DNA of 7,478 bases, from the NCBI GenBank assembly GCA_026983895.1, contig JALSTF010000236.1:1-7478 (forward strand), written 5' to 3'. Position numbers and translations under genes: made by a program. Below are positions 6,625 to 7,478 of this stretch, piece by piece; within the stretch, counting starts at the first letter, position 1; the number at the start of each line of letters is the position of its first letter. The notes beneath the pieces were generated by a model. The model was not told the DNA's origin. It worked only from the letters and a program-made list of their open reading frames with translations, and made no database searches. This DNA is from Sulfurovum sp. GTDB taxonomy: Bacteria; Campylobacterota; Campylobacteria; Campylobacterales; Sulfurovaceae.

Positions 6625-7146
6625 ATGAAAAATGATCATTTGATAGCCGTATACGACACACATAAAGATGCAGCGGATGCTGTCAGAATTCTGATAGATA
6701 AAAAAATAGCCCAGAGAGAAGACATTTCCGTGCTTGGGAAAGGCAGTGATTTCGAGCCCAAAGACTCATTGGAGATAGACAAAGAGAACAACGATATCAT
6801 CCAGTGGGGTAAAGAAGGTGCCATTTGGGGCGGTATCGGCGGTTTTCTGACCGGTCTGTTCTTTTCATGGGTACCGGGTTTCGGACAGCTTCTTGCAGCA
6901 GGGCCTATCATCACCTCCCTTGCCGGTGCACTTGGCGGTGCAGCCGCAGTAGGCAGTGTTTCAGCCCTTGTAGGATGGTTCGTGGATCTTGGTATTGAGG
7001 AGAGCGACGCACACCGCTATGCCGACCTTATCAAAGAGGGGAAACTGATCGTACTCCTGCACGGCAATACGGAAATGCTTGAAAAAGCGCAGGACGCACT
7101 GAAAACACTTGACAAAGGTGAGACAAGCATACATAGCCATGCATAA
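6625..7146 (+). CDS. GSP17M/YflT-like stress protein with glycine-rich membrane region
   Basis: 173 aa. Residues 5-38 (HLIAVYDTHKDAADAVRILI onward to SVLGK) form a small alpha/beta unit like the general stress protein 17M (YflT) domain, in which helix DAADAVRILIDKK follows a first strand. Residues about 65-120 are hydrophobic and glycine-rich (GAIWGGIGGFLTGLFF, then GALGGAAAVGSVSALVGWF), with GxxxG-like spacing that suggests a tightly packed membrane hairpin. The C-terminal part has a second alpha/beta stretch (ADLIKEGKLIVLLHG, 133-147). AAAGGA lies 7 nt before the ATG. The family is stress-linked in other bacteria, but its biochemical role is unknown. Its stop codon lies inside a hairpin that covers the start of the next gene, so its translation is probably tied to that of the DUF4492-like gene and it may share a transcript with cydA. 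Confidence 0.85.
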   Translation: MKNDHLIAVYDTHKDAADAVRILIDKKIAQREDISVLGKGSDFEPKDSLEIDKENNDIIQWGKEGAIWGGIGGFLTGLFFSWVPGFGQLLAAGPIITSLAGALGGAAAVGSVSALVGWFVDLGIEESDAHRYADLIKEGKLIVLLHGNTEMLEKAQDALKTLDKGETSIHSHA

Positions 7147-7164
7147 GAGGTGATCCCTCTTATG
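7142..7164 (+). promoter_or_regulatory. Translation-control hairpin over the RBS and start codon of the DUF4492-like gene
   Basis: CATAAGAGG (7142-7150), loop TGATC (7151-7155) and CCTCTTATG (7156-7164) form a perfect 9-bp stem. The left arm and loop contain AAGAGGTGATC, a near-perfect match to the 16S rRNA 3' end (one G short of AAGGAGGTGATC). The right arm ends in the ATG start codon, and the left arm includes the TAA stop of the upstream gene. Ribosomes finishing the upstream gene would melt the stem, giving translational coupling; heat or a ligand are other possible openers. The structure is seen in sequence; the control mechanism is inferred. Confidence 0.7.
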
Positions 7165-7386
7165 TTGAAAAAAACACTATGGTGGATATTTGACCTCTAT
7201 TATGACGGTTTTAAAAATATGCGCATCGGGAAAAAGCTGTGGATACTTATCCTTGTCAAAGTCTTTGTGATGTTCGTCATCGTCAAATGGCTTTTTTTCC
7301 CCGATATACTTCAAAAGAACTTTTCCAACGACACACAAAGAAGTGATTACATTTTAAATCAACTTACCACACAACAAGGAAAATAG
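7162..7386 (+). CDS. DUF4492-like single-helix membrane protein encoded directly upstream of cydA
   Basis: 74 aa from the ATG at 7162. An in-frame GTG at 7150 also exists, but it lies within the Shine-Dalgarno sequence AAGAGGTGATC (7145-7155), so the ATG is the real start. The N-terminus is aromatic and basic (LWWIFDLYYDGFKNM), followed by one membrane-spanning segment at about residues 25-47 (KLWILILVKVFVMFVIVKWL) and a polar tail (SNDTQRSDYILNQLTTQQGK). I recall this pattern and length from DUF4492 proteins, which lie next to cydA in Campylobacterota and Bacteroidota. The stop is one base before the cydA ATG, so co-translation is likely. A role as a small accessory subunit of cytochrome bd, analogous to CydX or CydH, is inference from size, membrane helix and position. 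Confidence 0.85.
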   Translation: MLKKTLWWIFDLYYDGFKNMRIGKKLWILILVKVFVMFVIVKWLFFPDILQKNFSNDTQRSDYILNQLTTQQGK

Positions 7387-7387
7387 T

Positions 7388-7478
7388 ATGGAACATATAG
7401 ACCCTTCACTGGTTGACTGGTCCAGAGCACAGTTTGCGTTGACCGCACTCTACCACTGGATCTTTGTACCCCTGACAC
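7388..7478 (+). CDS. cydA: Cytochrome bd ubiquinol oxidase subunit I, N-terminal 30 codons
   Basis: Inner-membrane terminal oxidase subunit that carries the quinol site and hemes; it oxidises quinol and reduces O2 to water with high affinity. Only 30 codons are in the window. WSRAQFALTALYHWIFVPLT (residues 11-30) matches the first helix of E. coli CydA (LSRLQFALTAMYHFLFVPLT), and His23 corresponds to E. coli His19, a ligand of the high-spin di-heme site. AAGGA lies 7 nt before the ATG, and the gap from the DUF4492-like gene is a single base. Whether this is a true bd enzyme or a cyanide-insensitive CioA-type enzyme cannot be decided from the fragment, because the Q-loop is off the edge. Confidence 0.93.
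   Translation, partial: MEHIDPSLVDWSRAQFALTALYHWIFVPLT

Noticed and set aside
7150..7161. GTG at 7150 as start of the DUF4492-like gene
   Set aside because: The GTG is part of the Shine-Dalgarno sequence AAGAGGTGATC; the ATG at 7162 has correct spacing from it.
1..7478. CRISPR array, tRNA, rRNA, toxin-antitoxin or complete insertion sequence
   Set aside because: No regularly spaced repeats, clover-leaf or rRNA-like stretches, no transposase motif and no toxin-antitoxin pair seen on either strand; coding genes account for almost all the window.

Overview
The window looks like an ordinary chromosomal segment from a mesophilic, microaerophilic or respiratory bacterium. I lean towards Campylobacterota (Sulfurovum/Sulfurimonas-like). 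Three things support this. A DUF4492-type small protein sits directly upstream of cydA, an arrangement I recall from Campylobacterota and Bacteroidota. One clear promoter has a T-tract close to a perfect TATAAT and no recognisable -35 box. The genes are compact with strong Shine-Dalgarno sequences. This is inference: no rRNA or other diagnostic marker is present.

Left half (1-3903, minus strand): a tightly packed carbohydrate operon read right to left, eno (enolase), then glgP (alpha-glucan phosphorylase with an N-terminal DUF3417 region), then pgm (phosphoglucomutase, cut by the window edge). GlgP releases glucose-1-phosphate from glycogen, Pgm converts it to glucose-6-phosphate, and enolase works in lower glycolysis or gluconeogenesis. 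eno and glgP overlap by 8 bp and the glgP ribosome-binding site lies inside eno, so the two are probably translationally coupled.

Centre (3904-4113): a 210-bp divergent intergenic region with candidate promoters on both strands, a perfect 18-bp palindrome and a 7-bp direct repeat phased at 11 bp.

Right half (4114-7478, plus strand): a likely three-gene operon encoding a 72-aa two-helix membrane protein, a tandem but degenerate universal-stress-protein (USP) homologue, and an NRAMP-family metal transporter whose two metal-site motifs are altered (DPAG and SPY instead of DPGN and MPH). An almost perfect inverted repeat covers the NRAMP stop codon. After it come a dyad with a T-run, a TATAAT promoter, a 173-aa glycine-rich stress-protein-like (GSP17M/YflT) membrane protein, a 74-aa DUF4492-like single-helix protein, and the first 30 codons of cydA (cytochrome bd oxidase subunit I).

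The most interesting structures are (1) a 9-bp perfect hairpin that buries the ribosome-binding site and the start codon of the DUF4492 gene and also contains the stop codon of the gene before it; (2) the MITE-like 55-bp inverted repeat in the NRAMP stop codon, with a possible TGTA target duplication; and (3) the NRAMP homologue with non-canonical metal-site residues next to a USP protein that lacks the ATP-binding glycines. I found no CRISPR array, tRNA, rRNA or complete insertion sequence. I did not find a clear-cut new defence or catalytic system.
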